Assembly (NCBI RefSeq): GCF_022059845.1
Contig: NZ_CP091851.1
Span: 1,736,001-1,800,000, forward strand
Reading direction: 5' to 3'
DNA: 64,000 bases
Source of the DNA: Terrirubrum flagellatum
GTDB lineage: Bacteria; Pseudomonadota; Alphaproteobacteria; Rhizobiales; Beijerinckiaceae
Below are positions 62,123 to 64,000 of this stretch, one piece after another (position 1 is the stretch's first letter; each line of letters begins with the position of its first letter). Below the pieces are notes generated by a model. The model was not told the DNA's origin, made no database searches, and saw nothing but the letters and a program-made list of their open reading frames with translations. The translations under genes were made by a program, and so were the position numbers.

Positions 62123-62470
62123 ATGGACAGAACTGCTTACGAAACATGGCTTGGGAATTTGTCGTTGATTGATAGAGCGCGCGCTGCTCGCCATCATGCA
62201 TTCGCTGCGATCATCGGAGAAAGCCGCCACGATTTTGAAATCACCGATAGCAAGGAGCTGCTCGACTTCGTGCAGCGCTGCCTGACGGCGCTGATGGATC
62301 ACGGCGCAAAACCCGTCATCGGGGGCGGCGGCACGCGCTATGACTGGATCGAGCAGCCGCAATATGGATCAACGACGAAGGAGATCGTCGACAACATCAT
62401 CGCCGAGTGGCAGGCGAAGGGCGATCCTGATCATGGCGGGTTGTGGCTCGCCAAGCCGGAACTGTTCTGA
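62123..62470 (+). CDS. Small protein in toxin-like cassette, unknown function
   Basis: A 115-residue soluble protein that starts six bases after the preceding gene, so the three genes are probably one transcript. Its first third is visibly AT-richer than the rest of the window. It has a Gly-Gly-Gly-Gly-Thr-Arg-Tyr-Asp-Trp segment near residue 70 and no signal peptide or membrane helix. It could be a second immunity protein, an accessory factor, or the immunity protein itself. No family recognised. Confidence 0.6.
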   Translation: MDRTAYETWLGNLSLIDRARAARHHAFAAIIGESRHDFEITDSKELLDFVQRCLTALMDHGAKPVIGGGGTRYDWIEQPQYGSTTKEIVDNIIAEWQAKGDPDHGGLWLAKPELF

Positions 62471-62514
62471 CGCGGCGGCGGCGCGGCGACGCCCGCTATC
62501 GACGCAAGGCGGCT

Positions 62515-62865
62515 CTATTTGCCTTTCAAGGTCACGCGATATTGCGCATTGGCGTTCATGATCGTCGCCATCTGCGACTGGTTCTGCACATTGACGTTCA
62601 TCGACACCAGCCGGCATTCATCCGCGATGGTCTCGACCAGCGCCACGCATTCGCGCGATGCGACTTCGTAGAGCTGCTTGCGGAATTGGGACTGCGCCGC
62701 GATCAGCTTGATCGGATCGCGCTCGTCGCTGAAGAACGGAATCGAGAAGTTGACGGTGATCTGCGCCTCGCCCGCGCCGGGCGGCGTGCGCGGCATCATC
62801 TGGGCTTCGGCGCCGTGGGCGAACAGAAGCAGGGCGGGGAGCGTTTTCAGCGCAATCTTCGTCAT
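62515..62865 (-). CDS. Small exported protein, unknown function
   Basis: A 116-residue protein with a signal peptide (Met-Thr-Lys-Ile-Ala-Leu-Lys, hydrophobic to about residue 15, cleavage near Ala-Glu-Ala). The mature part has two cysteines in Ser-Arg-Glu-Cys-Val-Ala-Leu and Asp-Glu-Cys-Arg-Leu and ends in a polar Asn/Gln-rich strand region (Asn-Val-Asn-Val-Gln-Asn). A start at 62868 or 62898 is possible. It converges on the toxin-like cassette. The family was not recognised. Confidence 0.7.
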   Translation of the reverse strand: MTKIALKTLPALLLFAHGAEAQMMPRTPPGAGEAQITVNFSIPFFSDERDPIKLIAAQSQFRKQLYEVASRECVALVETIADECRLVSMNVNVQNQSQMATIMNANAQYRVTLKGK

Positions 62866-63046
62866 CATGAATGAGAGTCCAGGTGGAAACACGGGCATCC
62901 TGATGCGTGGTTATGTCAAAATCTTTGCATGCCTGGGGCGGTTTTTGCCTTTCGCGCACGGAATCTGTTGATCATTGCAAGACCGCGCCCCGGGCGGTTG
63001 TCCCACTGGCGATTTTCTCTACGGTCTTTTCGAGGGCGCTGAAGCA

Positions 63047-64000
63047 ATGACGACGGACAGATCGATTTCCCTGCTGCGTGGCGAGACCGTTCACGGACAT
63101 CATCGCGTCACCTTCGTCGAGCTGTTCTTCGATCTCGTCTTCGTCTTTGCCGTCACGCAGGTCTCGCACACCTTGCTGGCGCACTTCACGTTGATCGGCG
63201 CGATCGAGACGCTGATGCTGCTGCTTGGCGTGTGGTGGGCGTGGATCTTCACATCCTGGACCACCAACTGGTTCGATCCGGAAAGGACGCCTGTCCGGAT
63301 CGCGCTGTTCGCGCTGATGATCGCTGGCCTCGTGCTTTCGACGTCAATTCCGAAAGCGTTCGAGAGCAGGGGGCTCGCATTCGCTCTCGCTTACGCCGCG
63401 ATTCAGGTCGGGCGCACTTTGTTCTTTCTCCTGAGCCTGCCGCCATCGGAATTGGCGCAGCGGCGCAATTTCCAGCGCATCCTCGCCTGGCTCTCGACGG
63501 CCGCTGTGTTCTGGATCGCCGGCGGCTTCGCCGAGGGCGGCGCGCGCATCGCGCTATGGGCGATCGCGCTCGCAATCGAATATGCGGCGCCGGCCGCGCG
63601 CTTCTGGACGCCTGTCATCGGCGCGTCGTCGATTGCGGACTGGACCATCGAAGGCGGCCATATGGCCGAGCGCTGCGCGCTGTTCGTCATCATCGCGCTC
63701 GGGGAATCGTTGCTGGTGACCGGCGCGACCTTCGCCGATCGCACATGGGACGCGCCTGTCGTCGCAGCGTTCGCGCTTGCCTTCATCGGCAGCGTCGCGA
63801 TGTGGTGGATCTATTTCGACAGCGGGGCGGAGGAAGGCAGCGAGCAGATGTCGAAGGCGATGGATTCGGGCCGTATCGCCCGGCTCGCCTACACCTACAT
63901 GCACCTTCCTATCGTCGCCGGAATCATCGTCTCGGCCGCCGCCGATGAGCTCGCGCTCGCTCATCCCGTCGGTCATGTCGAGGGCAAGTTCGCTCTCAGC
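63047..64000 (+). CDS. Low temperature requirement protein A (LtrA) family, 3' end outside window
   Basis: The frame is open from the ATG at 63047 to the last base, 318 codons without a stop. The N-terminal Phe-Val-Glu-Leu-Phe-Phe-Asp-Leu-Val-Phe-Val-Phe-Ala-Val-Thr-Gln is the LtrA hallmark, and Ala-Glu-Arg-Cys-Ala-Leu-Phe-Val-Ile-Ile-Ala-Leu-Gly-Glu-Ser is the second conserved stretch. Eight or more membrane helices are apparent. The family was named from Listeria growth at low temperature; its biochemical role is unknown. Confidence 0.9.
   Translation, partial: MTTDRSISLLRGETVHGHHRVTFVELFFDLVFVFAVTQVSHTLLAHFTLIGAIETLMLLLGVWWAWIFTSWTTNWFDPERTPVRIALFALMIAGLVLSTSIPKAFESRGLAFALAYAAIQVGRTLFFLLSLPPSELAQRRNFQRILAWLSTAAVFWIAGGFAEGGARIALWAIALAIEYAAPAARFWTPVIGASSIADWTIEGGHMAERCALFVIIALGESLLVTGATFADRTWDAPVVAAFALAFIGSVAMWWIYFDSGAEEGSEQMSKAMDSGRIARLAYTYMHLPIVAGIIVSAAADELALAHPVGHVEGKFALS

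Overview
This window is a dense, GC-rich bacterial chromosome segment, well above 60% GC by eye. It looks like an alphaproteobacterium of the order Hyphomicrobiales (Rhizobiales). The evidence is gene order and gene content: purM-purN next to a CDP-alcohol phosphatidyltransferase, AI-2E transporter, hdaA, ppk1, ppx run; an mce, DUF1467, proS, lolC/E, lolD run; recG divergent from sdhE-mfd; opgG-opgH; a Pcs-type phosphatidylcholine synthase; IalB, DUF1236 and HspQ-type proteins; and palindromic intergenic repeats of a kind familiar from this order. The genus cannot be fixed from the sequence alone. No rRNA, tRNA, CRISPR array, phage or intact insertion sequence was seen.

Layout. 1-3.6 kb: 3' end of an aquaporin gene, ndk, an orphan molybdopterin oxidoreductase and a small exported protein. 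3.6-8.3 kb (minus): a Sfp-type phosphopantetheinyl transferase and a 1346-residue membrane-bound NRPS-like enzyme of the Pls/PosA type. 8.6-16.6 kb: purine genes (minus), then the overlapping run from phosphatidyltransferase to ppx. 16.7-22.1 kb: a Flp-type pilin, mce, DUF1467, a C13 peptidase, proS and the Lol lipoprotein exporter. 22-25 kb: an MmyB-like regulator divergent from a LysE exporter, and a WYL regulator with VOC and EVE genes. 25.3-29 kb: opgGH (periplasmic glucans), preceded by a 272-bp MITE-like element. 29.5-40 kb: glmU, glmS, DUF502, recG, sdhE and mfd, with two long palindromic repeats. 40-47 kb: a small Gly/Arg/Tyr-rich exported protein, a Tat-dependent amine oxidase, a CHASE4-GGDEF protein, and a translationally coupled operon of substrate-binding protein, degenerate acyl-AMP ligase and DsbA-like protein. 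47-57.6 kb: IalB, HspQ, a CoA-ester lyase divergent from an AEC carrier plus CaiB CoA-transferase, a cysteine-synthase-like gene, a UbiH-type hydroxylase, pcs, SulP and a quinone oxidoreductase. 57.7-64 kb: DUF3297, DUF1236, rimO, a toxin/immunity-like cassette, a small exported protein, and ltrA running off the end.

Themes. Much of the window serves the envelope: UDP-GlcNAc supply (glmU, glmS), lipoprotein sorting (lolC/E, lolD), phospholipids (phosphatidyltransferase, pcs), periplasmic glucans (opgGH) and many small exported proteins. Genome maintenance (recG, mfd, hdaA) and polyphosphate turnover (ppk1, ppx) are also present.

The two most unusual loci are these. (1) The SOS-box-like, RNase A-like toxin cassette at 61.0-62.5 kb: an exact GAAC-N7-GAAC element and a possible promoter precede a protein that carries an NPxQPRVPAGxPDGGQW motif and a C-terminal bacterial RNase A-like domain. 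Two tightly packed small genes follow; the first is markedly AT-richer than its surroundings. (2) The NRPS-like homopolymer or amide synthetase at 4.3-8.3 kb, paired with its own phosphopantetheinyl transferase. All functions are read from sequence motifs and remembered family features; nothing was searched.
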